Assembly: GCA_038521825.1 (NCBI GenBank)
Contig: JBCBKL010000010.1
Location: 56,091 to 120,090 of the forward strand
Length of the DNA: 64,000 nt
Direction of reading: 5' to 3'
From: JBCBKL01 sp038521825
GTDB lineage: Bacteria; Pseudomonadota; Alphaproteobacteria; Rhodobacterales; Rhodobacteraceae
In this document: positions 42,233 through 52,118 of the stretch, in pieces
Numbering within the stretch: position 1 is the stretch's first letter
Layout: every line of letters begins with the position of its first letter
The notes under the pieces: generated by a model
Seen by the model: only the letters and a program-made list of their open reading frames with translations
Databases searched by the model: none
Told to the model about the DNA's origin: nothing
Position numbers and translations under genes: made by a program

Positions 42233-43087
42233 ATGGAAGGCTTTGGCGTACATACCAGCATGTGGACAATGACCTGGGACCACGACGGCGCAGAACGCGC
42301 CGTTGCCGGTGCATCGGATTACAATATGGATTTCATCGAAATCGCATTGCTTGATCCGCGGTCGGTCGATGCAGATCACACTAGGAACCTGCTTGAACGG
42401 AACAGGCTCAGAGCCGTCTGTTCGCTTGGCCTGCCCGAACCGGCCTGGGCCTCGGTCAACCCAGAGGCGGCGGTCGACCACCTGAAGATCGCACTGGATA
42501 CGACCAAGGATATGGGGGCCGAGGCGCTGTCCGGTGTGACCTATGGCGGGATCGGTGAACGGACAGGAAAGCCCCCGACGGCGGAAGAGCTGTCAAACGT
42601 GGCCAAGGCGTTGGAGGCTGCAGCAAACTATGCCAAAACCTTAGGTCTGGCGTTCGGGATAGAACCTGTGAACCGCTACGAAAATCACCTGATCAATACG
42701 GGATGGCACGCCCGCGACATGATCGAACGGATCGGAGCGGACAACATCTTTATCCACCTTGACACCTACCACATGAATATCGAGGAAAAGGGTGTCGCCA
42801 ACGGCATCCTCGATGCGCGCGAACACTTGCGGTATATCCACCTGTCCGAAAGCGACCGCGGCACGCCCGGTGAGGGGTGTTGCGACTGGGACGAAATCTA
42901 CGGCACACTGGCGGCTATCGGTTTCAAAGGGGGGCTCGCGATGGAAAGCTTCATCAACATGCCGCCGGAGATCGCTTACGGGCTGTCCGTCTGGCGGCCT
43001 GTTGCGAACAGCCACAAAGATGTCATGGACAAGGGTTTGCCGTTCCTACGCAACAAGGCGCAACAATACCGCCTGATACGCTCATGA
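42233..43087 (+). CDS. D-tagatose/D-psicose 3-epimerase-type sugar epimerase
   Basis: A 284-residue TIM-barrel enzyme of the sugar phosphate isomerase/epimerase family. The metal and catalytic residues are visible: Glu in FGIEPVNRYENHLINT, Asp in IFIHLDTYHMNIEEKG, His in LRYIHLSESDRGTPGEG and Glu in GLAMESFI. The PVNRYE and HLSESDRGTPGEG motifs place it with ketose 3-epimerases (D-tagatose, D-psicose/allulose, L-ribulose). It probably inverts C3 of the imported free ketose before phosphorylation. Overlaps the kinase gene by four bases. Confidence 0.87.
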   Translation: MEGFGVHTSMWTMTWDHDGAERAVAGASDYNMDFIEIALLDPRSVDADHTRNLLERNRLRAVCSLGLPEPAWASVNPEAAVDHLKIALDTTKDMGAEALSGVTYGGIGERTGKPPTAEELSNVAKALEAAANYAKTLGLAFGIEPVNRYENHLINTGWHARDMIERIGADNIFIHLDTYHMNIEEKGVANGILDAREHLRYIHLSESDRGTPGEGCCDWDEIYGTLAAIGFKGGLAMESFINMPPEIAYGLSVWRPVANSHKDVMDKGLPFLRNKAQQYRLIRS

Positions 43088-43734
43088 CGACACCTCTCAT
43101 AGATCAGCTTGGGCTCCTAAAAGAGATCAAAGCGATGCCAACCGGAAGTCGGCGGATCGTAGCAATTGCCGGGGCGCCGGGATCGGGAAAGTCGACACTG
43201 GCAGACAAGTTGGCCGACGACCTGAATGCCGAAGGGAAAAACGCAGCCGTGCTGCCGATGGACGGTTATCATTACGACGACGGGCTGTTGAATGCGTGGG
43301 GGATCAGAAAACGCAAAGGAGCGCCTGAAACCTTCGATGTTGATGGCTTCGCTTACATGCTGCGACGATTGAGCGAGGCAGATGCGCAGGGTGTCGCTGT
43401 TCCCGTTTTCGATCGCGATCTCGAAATCGCACGAGCGGGCGCGCGGATCATTGAGGCCAAAACAGAGATAATCATCGCCGAGGGCAACTATCTGCTGCTC
43501 GACGAAACGCCGTGGCGACAGCTACAGGACCTGTTTGACTTGAAGGTATTTCTGGATGTCCCCCAGGGCGAGTTGCGCCGCCGTTTGCGGGCCAGGTGGG
43601 AAGGCTACGGAATGGACGAGGCCGGGATCCTGCAGAAGCTGGATGAAAACGACCTGCCAAACGGGCACCGGGTTATCCAGAACAGCATCGGTGCAGATGT
43701 CGTGCTGAGCCAAGAGGAAGTCGCGGGTGCCTGA
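43084..43734 (+). CDS. P-loop sugar or nucleoside kinase (FrcK/uridine-kinase-like)
   Basis: A 216-residue kinase of the phosphoribulokinase/uridine kinase/pantothenate kinase group: Walker A GAPGSGKST, LPMDGYHYDD, TFDVDGFAYMLRRL, IAEGNYLLLDETPW and a lid RRRLRARWEGYGMDE. Similar small kinases are found in fructose ABC operons of rhizobia (frcK) and other sugar operons. It presumably phosphorylates the sugar or a pathway intermediate. ATG at 43,084 overlaps the epimerase stop (ATGA); a longer frame in the same phase starts inside the epimerase gene. Confidence 0.82.
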   Translation: MTTPLIDQLGLLKEIKAMPTGSRRIVAIAGAPGSGKSTLADKLADDLNAEGKNAAVLPMDGYHYDDGLLNAWGIRKRKGAPETFDVDGFAYMLRRLSEADAQGVAVPVFDRDLEIARAGARIIEAKTEIIIAEGNYLLLDETPWRQLQDLFDLKVFLDVPQGELRRRLRARWEGYGMDEAGILQKLDENDLPNGHRVIQNSIGADVVLSQEEVAGA

Positions 43735-45274
43735 CCCAGTTTATTTTGGCATCGATGTCGGAACGGGTAGCGTACGTGCCGGGCTCTTTGATCAGTCGGG
43801 CCGCATATTGGTCAGCGCATCGCGTCCGATTGAGCTTTATCAGGATAGCGGCGGAATCGCGGAACAATCGTCGGAAGATGTTTGGGGTGCGGTCTGCCAG
43901 GCCACGAAAGAAGCTCTCAATCTGGGCCGGATCACCCCAGCCGATGTCTGCGGTATAGGTTTCGACGCAACGTGCTCGCTGGTTGTCGTCGACCACGACG
44001 GCGCGCCACTTAGCATCAGCGCAACCGGCGACCCAAACCGCAACATCATTGTATGGATGGATCACCGCGCAACCGATCAGGCAGCGTGGATTAACACAGC
44101 GAAACACGACGTGCTGCAATATGTCGGCGGGCAGATCTCACCCGAAATGCAGACGCCCAAGTTGCTCTGGCTGAAGCAGAACCAACCCTCCCAGTTCGAC
44201 AAGGCCGGTCATTTCTTTGACCTTGCAGATTTCCTGACGTGGCGAGCAACCGACAGCCTTGTTCGGTCCAGTTGCACCGTCACCTGCAAATGGACCTATA
44301 TCGCCCATGAGAGTCGCTGGGACCGTAGCTATTTTGCGAGCATCGGATTGAGATGCCTTGCCGACGAAGAGTTCGCGCGGATCGGCGCTGAAATCCGGCA
44401 GCCGGGAACCGCAATCGCTTCAGGGCTGACGGCCAAAGCCGCCAGAGAACTGGGTCTTGCCGAAGGCATTCCGGTGGCGGCCGGCGTGATCGACGCCCAT
44501 GCAGGCGGCATCGCAACAGTAGGTGCCAGCGGCGGACCCGGCGACGCCACCACGCGCATGGCTTATGTTTTTGGCACTTCGGCATGTACCATGACATCGA
44601 CCGCGACAAAGACGTATGTTCAAGGTGTCTGGGGCCCATACTTCGATGCCATGGTCCCGAACCTTTGGCTGAACGAAGGCGGGCAATCCTCTGCTGGGGA
44701 CGCGATCAATCGGCTTTTGGCGATGCATCCTTCGGCAGCAGATCAAGGGCTTGATCCCGATACTCTTGCGGACAGCGTAACCAGTGAAATCCAGGTTGAA
44801 GCAGACAAAATCACTGTCATCCCGGATTTCAACGGCAATCGTTCGCCGGACGCAGATCCGGATGCGAGGGCGATCATCGCCGGTCTGGGTACCGATACCA
44901 GCGCCGCCGCGCTTTATGCAGCAGGTGTTGCCGGGATCGGCTATGGACTACGGCAAATTCTCTCGGCGCAAGCTCTGGCAGGCATCACTACCGACGCGGT
45001 CGTCATCAGCGGCGGCGCGGGCAAGCACCCATTCGTGCGGCAGACGTTGGCCAACACGACAGGTCTGCCCATTCTTGTGACGGAAACGGACGAGCCTGTA
45101 CTGCTGGGGTCTGCTATGCTTGGTGCTGTCGCCGGTGGTGCGTATCCTGACCTTGCAACCGCCATGACAGCGATGTCGCGATTGACCGATGCGATCCAAC
45201 CAGAGCCTGCGCGAGTATTGCGACATGACACGGGCTTCGCACGGTTTTGCGCGCTGCAGGATGCCGCTCGCTGA
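43727..45274 (+). CDS. FGGY-family pentulose kinase
   Basis: A 515-residue carbohydrate kinase of the FGGY fold: PVYFGIDVGTGSVRAGLFD, GIGFDATCSLVVVD, IVWMDHRATDQA, GVIDAHAGGIATVGAS, NEGGQSSAGDAI, PDFNGNRSPDADPDAR and the C-terminal VISGGAGKHPFVRQ. These features match the ribulokinase/FGGY-pentulose group (D-ribulokinase) better than xylulokinase or glycerol kinase. The start is GTG, preceded by AGAGGAAG, with an eight-base overlap with the P-loop kinase. Having two kinases of unrelated folds in one sugar operon is notable. Confidence 0.88.
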   Translation: MPDPVYFGIDVGTGSVRAGLFDQSGRILVSASRPIELYQDSGGIAEQSSEDVWGAVCQATKEALNLGRITPADVCGIGFDATCSLVVVDHDGAPLSISATGDPNRNIIVWMDHRATDQAAWINTAKHDVLQYVGGQISPEMQTPKLLWLKQNQPSQFDKAGHFFDLADFLTWRATDSLVRSSCTVTCKWTYIAHESRWDRSYFASIGLRCLADEEFARIGAEIRQPGTAIASGLTAKAARELGLAEGIPVAAGVIDAHAGGIATVGASGGPGDATTRMAYVFGTSACTMTSTATKTYVQGVWGPYFDAMVPNLWLNEGGQSSAGDAINRLLAMHPSAADQGLDPDTLADSVTSEIQVEADKITVIPDFNGNRSPDADPDARAIIAGLGTDTSAAALYAAGVAGIGYGLRQILSAQALAGITTDAVVISGGAGKHPFVRQTLANTTGLPILVTETDEPVLLGSAMLGAVAGGAYPDLATAMTAMSRLTDAIQPEPARVLRHDTGFARFCALQDAAR

Positions 45275-45296
45275 CTACTCCAAAAGGACAAGCTGA

Positions 45297-46295
45297 TTGA
45301 GCAAACCGACCTCAAACAAGAAGACGACCATCTACGATGTCGCTGCACTCGCCGAGGCATCCCCCAGCACCGTCAGCGCAGTGCTGAGCGGTAAATGGAA
45401 GGAGCGGCGGATCAGCGAAGAGCGGGCCAGGCGGATCGAAGAGCTTGCGACACAAAGCGGGTATTCGTTGAACATGCAGGCCCGTGCACTTCGGCAAGAG
45501 CGGTCCGGTATCATCGGGATGCTTGTGCCTATGTATGACAACCGGTTCTTCAGCTCGATGGCACAGCTCTTTGAGACGATGGCGCGGCGCCGCAATCTCA
45601 TGCCGATCGTGACAAGCACACAGCGCGATCCAGTGCTTGAGCTTGCTGCGGCCCGCACGATGATTGCGTATCAGGTTGAGTACCTGATCTGCGCCGGTGC
45701 CACGGAACCGGACCAGATCTATGATCTCTGCAATGCAGCAGGTATCCCGATCTATAATCTTGACCTGCCAGGCCACAAAGCCCCATCGATCCTGACTGAC
45801 AATTATGGCGGCGCACGCGACCTCACCCGCGCAGTGCTTGAGCGGTGTCACGGCGGCATGGTTTTTATCGGCGGCCGTGAGGGCGAGCATAACACCCAAG
45901 AACGCTTGCGCGGCTTTCTCGATGCGCATAGCGAACGGGGTATCACCGTACCCGGCACCGACATCCTGACATGCGGATACGCACCCGATATCGCGCAAAA
46001 GGCAATCGAGAAGTATCTCGCCAAATCGCACACGGCACCCTCCGGGATGTTCATCAATTCGACCACCACGCTCGAAGGTGTCTTTCGTTGTCTGCACGAA
46101 GCTGACGGTGACCTGCTGCGTTCCATTCAGATCGGATGCTTCGACTGGGACCCATTCGCCGCGACACTTGGGGCTAATATCCAGATGGTCCGGCAGGATG
46201 TGACGCAGATGATGGACGTGTTGTTCAGCATGCTCGATGATCCACCAGACGCTCCGATTCAGGTAAAAGTCAGACCAGCCGTTTCAGAAAGATGA
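45297..46295 (+). CDS. LacI-family transcriptional regulator
   Basis: A 332-residue regulator: N-terminal helix-turn-helix TIYDVAALAEASPSTVSAVLSG (10-31), hinge SLNMQARALRQERSG and a type I periplasmic-like effector domain with IIGMLVPMYDNRFFSSMAQLFE. It most likely represses this operon and responds to the imported sugar or a phosphorylated product. The start is TTG with AAGGA nine bases upstream. Being last in the operon it would be under its own control. Confidence 0.88.
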   Translation: MSKPTSNKKTTIYDVAALAEASPSTVSAVLSGKWKERRISEERARRIEELATQSGYSLNMQARALRQERSGIIGMLVPMYDNRFFSSMAQLFETMARRRNLMPIVTSTQRDPVLELAAARTMIAYQVEYLICAGATEPDQIYDLCNAAGIPIYNLDLPGHKAPSILTDNYGGARDLTRAVLERCHGGMVFIGGREGEHNTQERLRGFLDAHSERGITVPGTDILTCGYAPDIAQKAIEKYLAKSHTAPSGMFINSTTTLEGVFRCLHEADGDLLRSIQIGCFDWDPFAATLGANIQMVRQDVTQMMDVLFSMLDDPPDAPIQVKVRPAVSER

Positions 46296-46510
46296 AGAGG
46301 CGGCGGGGCGCCAACGGCAATCGGTCACCCAAAACAATACTGTGACATCACGCAAGCCCTTGAATTCAAAGACCGATCAAAAACGGGTAATTCTATTTAA
46401 TTTCAGAGCGTTAATGACTCGGACACATTCCACGATTCGGTTATGGTTTGTTTACGCCCGCGAGGCGCACGGGCAACCTTTCTGGCATCCATGTCAGCAC
46501 GGAGAATAAT
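46296..46510. promoter_or_regulatory. Gap before a small ORF
   Basis: These 215 bases are AT-richer than their surroundings in the middle (about 46,370-46,450). They probably carry the promoter of the 79-codon gene that follows. No terminator with a T run was found after the LacI gene. Confidence 0.3.
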
Positions 46511-46750
46511 ATGATCGACGCAATCGGAGCCACGTCGGCAGACTACTCTGCGCAGTTCAAACCGCGCAGTCTGAATTATTCCGACGCCAAGCTTGTTTGG
46601 CTGCTTAGCTGGGCGGGGGAGGCGAATCACGTGATCGCGGCAAAGCTTGGTGCGATGCCTAGCCAGGTCCATGGCATCCTGTCGGAAAACATCTATGTCG
46701 GATCACGCGAGGAGGCGGAGAAAATGCCGCCTCGACGCGGAAACCCGTAG
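46511..46750 (+). CDS. Small protein of unknown function with an HTH-like segment
   Basis: A 79-residue soluble protein preceded by GGAGAAT. The middle, LNYSDAKLVWLLSWAGEANHVIAAKLGAMPSQVHGILSE, reads like a helix-turn-helix (VIAAKLG...SQVHGIL), followed by a basic tail (MPPRRGNP). I do not recognise a family. It could be a small DNA-binding protein. It has its own promoter region and is convergent with gltB across 29 bases. Confidence 0.6.
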   Translation: MIDAIGATSADYSAQFKPRSLNYSDAKLVWLLSWAGEANHVIAAKLGAMPSQVHGILSENIYVGSREEAEKMPPRRGNP

Positions 46751-46779
46751 GCATCGGGCAGACCCAACGCGCGGCGGAA

Positions 46780-49700
46780 CTACTCCGCGGGGACTGCTTC
46801 TGCCTCGATGCCTAACGGCGCCGGCAGCTTGTCCAACATCTCCTTAGGGCAGACCTGTACAAAGTTCGCCAGCTCTGTATCCCAATGCTGCAGGATATCG
46901 GCACCTTTCACACTCCCGGTTTCGGCCACATGTCGCTCGATCAGCATCTTGAGCTGATCGTGCCAGTGATCGACCGCGACAGGGCATGTCACTAATGTCT
47001 CAAGGTTCATCAGACGTTCGTCCGTTCCCTCCGGATCGTACAGATAGGCCATGCCACCTGTCATGCCAGCCCCGAAATTCGCTCCGATCTCGCCCAGAAT
47101 GACAGCAACGCCACCCGTCATGTACTCACAACCGTTGGAACCACATCCTTCGATGACGACCTTCGCGCCCGAGTTACGCACGGCAAAGCGTTCACCTGCG
47201 CGACCGGCCGCAAACAGATATCCGTCAGTCGCGCCGTACAGTACCGTATTGCCAATGATGGTGTTCTCGGCCGCAACGATGGGCGATGACATGGGTGGCC
47301 GCACAACAATTGTACCGCCGGACAAACCCTTGCCAACATAGTCATTCGCATCACCAGACACTTCCAGTTTGAGCCCGGGCGCCGCAAATGCGCCAAGTGA
47401 TTGACCCGCTGAACCCTTTAGCTTGACCGTCAGATGATCGGGCTGAAGCGTGTTGCGCATTCCGAACTGCTTGACGATATGCGACGACGTTCGTGTGCCG
47501 ACCGTGCGGTGAGTGTTCTGCACCGCATATTCCAGCTGCATCTTTTCGCCATCATTCAGGAACCGGGCCGCATCCTTGACGATCTGAACATCGAGAGTGT
47601 CTGGCACTGCGTTGCGCGGGCGATCACGGTCATAGACGATCTCGTCCGCGCCATCGACAGTGATGAGCAGCGGATTGAGGTCGAGATCGTCCAGATGGGC
47701 GGATCCGCGCGAGACCTGGCTCAGCAGATCCGCGCGCCCGATCACTTCATCCAAGGACCGCGCACCAATTTCTGCAAGGATCTCGCGGACCTCCTGCGCA
47801 TAAAAGGTGATCAGGTTCACGACTTTGTCCGCATTTCCGGTGAATTTCTCGCGTAGGCGCGGATCCTGAGTGCAAACACCGACAGGGCAAGTGTTCGACT
47901 GGCACTGGCGGACCATGATACAGCCCATGGCGATCAACGCAGCAGTGCCGATGCCATACTCCTCGGCCCCCATCATCGCCGCCATCACGATATCGCGGCC
48001 GGTCCGCAGGCCGCCATCGGTGCGCAAGGTGATCCGATCGCGTAGGTTGTTCATAGCCAGAACCTGATGCGCCTCGGTGAGGCCCATTTCCCACGGCAAC
48101 CCGGCATATTTGATCGACGTGGCAGGCGAGGCACCCGTTCCACCATTATGACCCGAGATCAGGATGACGTCCGCCTTTGCCTTGGCCACGCCCGCCGCGA
48201 TGGTGCCTACACCCGATGATGCGACCAGCTTGACCGTCACCTTGCAGCGTGGGTTAATCTGTTTGAGGTCATAAATCAGCTGTGCCAGATCCTCGATCGA
48301 ATAGATGTCGTGATGCGGCGGGGGTGAAATCAGCGTAACGCCTTTGGTCGAATGGCGCAGGCGCGCAATCAGGTCAGTTACTTTCATCCCAGGCAACTGG
48401 CCGCCTTCACCGGGCTTGGCACCCTGAGCCACCTTGATTTCAAGCTCTTCGCACTGGTTCAGATACTCCGCGGTCACGCCAAAGCGACCGGAAGCGACCT
48501 GCTTGATCTTCGCCGACGGATTGTCACCATTCGGTTCTGGATGGAAATGTGCGGGGTCTTCGCCGCCTTCACCACTATCGGACTTCGCGCCGATCCGGTT
48601 CATCGCAACGTTGAGCGTTTTGTGTGCCTCTGGGCTGAGCGCACCCAGCGACATACCCGGAGTCACAAAACGCTTGCGAATGGACGTGATGCTCTCCACC
48701 TCCTCAATCGGAACTGCTTTGCCTATTGGCTTGATGTCCAGCAAATCGCGCAGGTGAATTGGCGGGTTCGACCGCATCTTGGACGAGTACTGCTTCCACA
48801 GCTCGAACGACGCGCGATTGCAGGCCATCTGCATCATGTGCATTGATGTCGCTTCCCAAGCATGGGTTTCACCGCTGCGCCGGGCTTTGTAGAAACCACC
48901 GATCGGCAATACGGTGGCCCCTTTCCAGCCCTTGGCATGCACTTCTTCGGCCTTTTGCTGGATGCCGGTCACACCGATGCCAGAAATCCGCGAAACCATA
49001 CCGGGGAAGTACTCGTTGGCCATTGCGCGGCTCAGGCCAACCGCTTCAAAGTTTAGACCACCGCGATAGGAAGAGATAACCGAGATCCCCATCTTCGACA
49101 TTATCTTGAGCAAGCCCTGATCGATCGCCTTGCGGTAACGCGCAACCGCCTCGGTCAGCGTGCCTTCAAGCAGACCCCGGTTGATGCGGTCGGCCAGTGA
49201 ATCCTCAGCGAGGTAGGCATTGACCACCGTCGCTCCGCACCCGATCAGCACCGCGAAATAATGTGGATCGATGCATTCGGCGCTGCGCACATTGATCGAG
49301 CAGAAGGTGCGCAACCCTTTCCGGGTCAAGTGCGAATGAACCGCACTTGTCGCCAGGATCATGGGCATTGCAATCCTGTCCGGGCCAGAGTTCTGATCCG
49401 TCAGGGTGATATGCCCCGCACCGGAACGCACGGCATCCTCGGCCTCATCCCTGATACGCGCCAAGCCGGTGCTTAGCGTCCCGCTTCCCTCTTCGAAGCT
49501 GCAATCAATCGTCACCGTGTTCTCGCCCAAGTGGGCCAGCAGCTCTTCGAACTGCGCGTTGCCAACGAACGGGCTGTTGAGCGTAATGATCTCGGTCTGA
49601 GCGCTCGATTCATCCAGAACATTCTTGAGATTGCCAAACCGCGTCTTGAGGCTCATCACGCGGTATTCCCGCAGGCTGTCGATCGGCGGGTTTGTCACCT

Positions 49701-51309
49701 GGCTAAAGTTCTGGCGGAAGAAATGGCTCAGCGGGCGGTACCGTTTCGACAGCACGGCCGATGGTGTGTCGTCTCCCATCGAGGCGACGGTTTCCTTGCC
49801 GTCCTCCCCCATAGGCGCAAGGATTTGTTCCAGTTCCTCAATAGAGTATCCGGCGGCAATCTGGCGACGGCGCAGCTCGTCGCCATCGAAGATTGCTCGC
49901 TCAGTCACGCCGGAAAGCGTGTCTTCGAGATCGTTGATCTTGCCGACCCATTCGCCAAAGGGCAGCGCCCGCGACAGCTTATCCTTGATCTCAGTATCGT
50001 GGTAGAGACGACCCTTTTTCATGTCGACAGCCAGCAACTGACCCGGTCCAAGAGCACCCTTTTCGACAATATCCGTCTCTTCCAGAGGCACCATGCCGGT
50101 CTCGGATCCGGCGATCACCAGATCATCACGTGTCACGACATAACGCATTGGGCGCAGTCCGTTACGGTCAAGGCCGGCACAAACCCAGCGGCCATCGGTC
50201 ATCGCCAGCGCGGCGGGGCCGTCCCAAGGCTCCATCACCGAGTTGCAATATGAGTACATATCGCGCCATGCCTCGGGCAGCTCTACCGCCTGTTTCGACC
50301 AGCTTTCGGGAACCAGCATCGTCTTGGCCATCGGGGCCGACCGGCCCGCACGGACCAGAGCCTCAAACACCGCATCCAGGGCCGCACTGTCGCTGGACCC
50401 GTTAGGAACGATTGGCTTGATGTCCTCGGCCATGTCACCGAACGACGCGCTCGCCATCCGGATCTCGTGGCTTTTCATCCAGTTCAGATTGCCCTTTAGG
50501 GTGTTGATCTCGCCATTATGAGCCAGCATGCGGAAAGGCTGCGCGAGCCACCATTGCGGGAAGGTATTCGTGGAATACCGCTGGTGATAGATCGCGAATG
50601 CGGATTCGAACCGCTCATCCATCAGATCGGGATAGAACTCAGCTACCTGTTCGGCCAGCATCATGCCCTTGTAAATGATCGAGCGGCACGACAGCGATGC
50701 GATATAAAGCTGTGGGACCTGAGCGGCCAAGGCAGCCTTCTCAATACGGCGGCGTATGACATAAAGCTCGCGCTCGAACTGATCCTCGTCGACACCCTTG
50801 GAATTCGAGATCAGGATCTGTTCAATCTCGGGGCGGGTCGCATTGGCCTTTTCACCAAGGCAGTCGATATTCACCGGGACATGTCGCCAGCCATAAATGT
50901 AATAGCCCATGCGCAAGACCTCGGTCTCGACGATAGTCCGGCAGGTCTCTTGCGCGCCAAAGTCGGTGCGGGGCAGAAAGACCTGACCAACAGCGACCAA
51001 CTCATCGCGGTTGGGCTTGTGGCCAGTGCGCTCGATCTGGTCGTAAAAAAACGGGACCGGGATCTGCACGTGGATACCCGCGCCGTCGCCCGTCTTACCA
51101 TCCGCGTCGACAGCGCCGCGATGCCACACTGCCTTCAGCGCCTGAATGCCGTTTTCGACCACCGCACGAGAAGGCGTGCCGTCGACAGACACAACCAGAC
51201 CCACCCCGCAGGATGAATGCTCTTCCGTCTCAGAATAGAGACCATTCTCCGCCATCCATTTCCGCTTGGCTTCGGCCTGGCGGGCCCATTCTGCATCATA
51301 CTTGGTCAT
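46780..51309 (-). CDS. gltB: Glutamate synthase (NADPH) large subunit
   Basis: A 1509-residue ferredoxin/NADPH-type GOGAT alpha subunit. Residues 1-33 are a propeptide; Cys34 (SSCGVGLVVS) is the Ntn glutaminase nucleophile that releases ammonia from glutamine. The FMN-binding synthase domain follows, with the 3Fe-4S cluster in CIMVRQCQSNTCPVGVCTQ, and the C-terminal beta-helix has GSNGCEYMTGG. It works with GltD to make two glutamates from glutamine and 2-oxoglutarate. Its start overlaps the hydrolase gene (ATGA), and it is separated from gltD by five other reading frames. Confidence 0.97.
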   Translation of the reverse strand: MTKYDAEWARQAEAKRKWMAENGLYSETEEHSSCGVGLVVSVDGTPSRAVVENGIQALKAVWHRGAVDADGKTGDGAGIHVQIPVPFFYDQIERTGHKPNRDELVAVGQVFLPRTDFGAQETCRTIVETEVLRMGYYIYGWRHVPVNIDCLGEKANATRPEIEQILISNSKGVDEDQFERELYVIRRRIEKAALAAQVPQLYIASLSCRSIIYKGMMLAEQVAEFYPDLMDERFESAFAIYHQRYSTNTFPQWWLAQPFRMLAHNGEINTLKGNLNWMKSHEIRMASASFGDMAEDIKPIVPNGSSDSAALDAVFEALVRAGRSAPMAKTMLVPESWSKQAVELPEAWRDMYSYCNSVMEPWDGPAALAMTDGRWVCAGLDRNGLRPMRYVVTRDDLVIAGSETGMVPLEETDIVEKGALGPGQLLAVDMKKGRLYHDTEIKDKLSRALPFGEWVGKINDLEDTLSGVTERAIFDGDELRRRQIAAGYSIEELEQILAPMGEDGKETVASMGDDTPSAVLSKRYRPLSHFFRQNFSQVTNPPIDSLREYRVMSLKTRFGNLKNVLDESSAQTEIITLNSPFVGNAQFEELLAHLGENTVTIDCSFEEGSGTLSTGLARIRDEAEDAVRSGAGHITLTDQNSGPDRIAMPMILATSAVHSHLTRKGLRTFCSINVRSAECIDPHYFAVLIGCGATVVNAYLAEDSLADRINRGLLEGTLTEAVARYRKAIDQGLLKIMSKMGISVISSYRGGLNFEAVGLSRAMANEYFPGMVSRISGIGVTGIQQKAEEVHAKGWKGATVLPIGGFYKARRSGETHAWEATSMHMMQMACNRASFELWKQYSSKMRSNPPIHLRDLLDIKPIGKAVPIEEVESITSIRKRFVTPGMSLGALSPEAHKTLNVAMNRIGAKSDSGEGGEDPAHFHPEPNGDNPSAKIKQVASGRFGVTAEYLNQCEELEIKVAQGAKPGEGGQLPGMKVTDLIARLRHSTKGVTLISPPPHHDIYSIEDLAQLIYDLKQINPRCKVTVKLVASSGVGTIAAGVAKAKADVILISGHNGGTGASPATSIKYAGLPWEMGLTEAHQVLAMNNLRDRITLRTDGGLRTGRDIVMAAMMGAEEYGIGTAALIAMGCIMVRQCQSNTCPVGVCTQDPRLREKFTGNADKVVNLITFYAQEVREILAEIGARSLDEVIGRADLLSQVSRGSAHLDDLDLNPLLITVDGADEIVYDRDRPRNAVPDTLDVQIVKDAARFLNDGEKMQLEYAVQNTHRTVGTRTSSHIVKQFGMRNTLQPDHLTVKLKGSAGQSLGAFAAPGLKLEVSGDANDYVGKGLSGGTIVVRPPMSSPIVAAENTIIGNTVLYGATDGYLFAAGRAGERFAVRNSGAKVVIEGCGSNGCEYMTGGVAVILGEIGANFGAGMTGGMAYLYDPEGTDERLMNLETLVTCPVAVDHWHDQLKMLIERHVAETGSVKGADILQHWDTELANFVQVCPKEMLDKLPAPLGIEAEAVPAE

Positions 51310-52085
51310 GGCTCTATCCTTTCGCTCAGGTCGGCAACATCGGCGGATACTGCGACGGGCTCGGCAGTGGCGCGTTCCTGACGCGCATTGAGTTCGGTTC
51401 TGAGGATCCTGCGGACCATCCTTGATCGACGGTCAAAGGCAAATTGAACAATCTCGTCTAGGATCCCCGCTTGCTTCATGCGCTGTGGCGTATTGTGAAC
51501 GGTACGGGGCATGAGGAAGAACTTGATGTTCGGCCCCCGGGGAAAGCGGTTTCGTTGCGGCGCCTCCCGCCCATGCATGCCGAAAAACGCAAAGTACATT
51601 GTGTCGGGGACGATATGGTCACCCACAGATCTCAGACGATGGGTCTCTATTCGCGCACGATAGTCCATCCAACGACTGTCGTCGGTCGCGATTGACGGGT
51701 GAACCGTAGCCTGCGGTGACAGGCATACCGCCACGTCTACCCTGGTAAAGGCCGGCATGATCGCTGCTGAAAAGCCGCCCATCGAGTGGCCAAGGGTTAC
51801 AACTTGATCGGCACCAATCAGTTCTGCTTCAGTTTCGATGACGCCAGTAATCTTCTCGATCAGCCCCGGGCCATTCAACCATGTGCGATGCGGGTCCGAG
51901 ATGAACAGCACGTTGTCCCGTCCCCCGGCTGTGGCCGCACGGGCGAATTCATACGGCTGAACCGCGTCGGAATTGACACCGATTCCCGAAAAACAGATGA
52001 CCAAGCGACGGGAGTGCCCCCTGTGCGCCCACACATGCAGGTCATCGTCCGTCAGAACAGGATATATGGAATAGGTATCCGCCAT
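51306..52085 (-). CDS. Alpha/beta-hydrolase-fold protein of unknown function
   Basis: A 259-residue protein with the nucleophile elbow GHSMGGFSAAIM (Ser about 96), an oxyanion-type LVICFSGIG near residue 30 and a possible catalytic His in RTVHNTPQRM. This supports an alpha/beta hydrolase fold without telling the substrate. The C-terminal tail (after about 225) is charged and probably disordered. It overlaps gltB by four bases, so expression must be coupled to glutamate synthase. No signal peptide. Confidence 0.75.
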   Translation of the reverse strand: MADTYSIYPVLTDDDLHVWAHRGHSRRLVICFSGIGVNSDAVQPYEFARAATAGGRDNVLFISDPHRTWLNGPGLIEKITGVIETEAELIGADQVVTLGHSMGGFSAAIMPAFTRVDVAVCLSPQATVHPSIATDDSRWMDYRARIETHRLRSVGDHIVPDTMYFAFFGMHGREAPQRNRFPRGPNIKFFLMPRTVHNTPQRMKQAGILDEIVQFAFDRRSRMVRRILRTELNARQERATAEPVAVSADVADLSERIEP

Positions 52086-52118
52086 GTTCAGCTCAATCGG
52101 CCAATCGCTGTGAATAGG

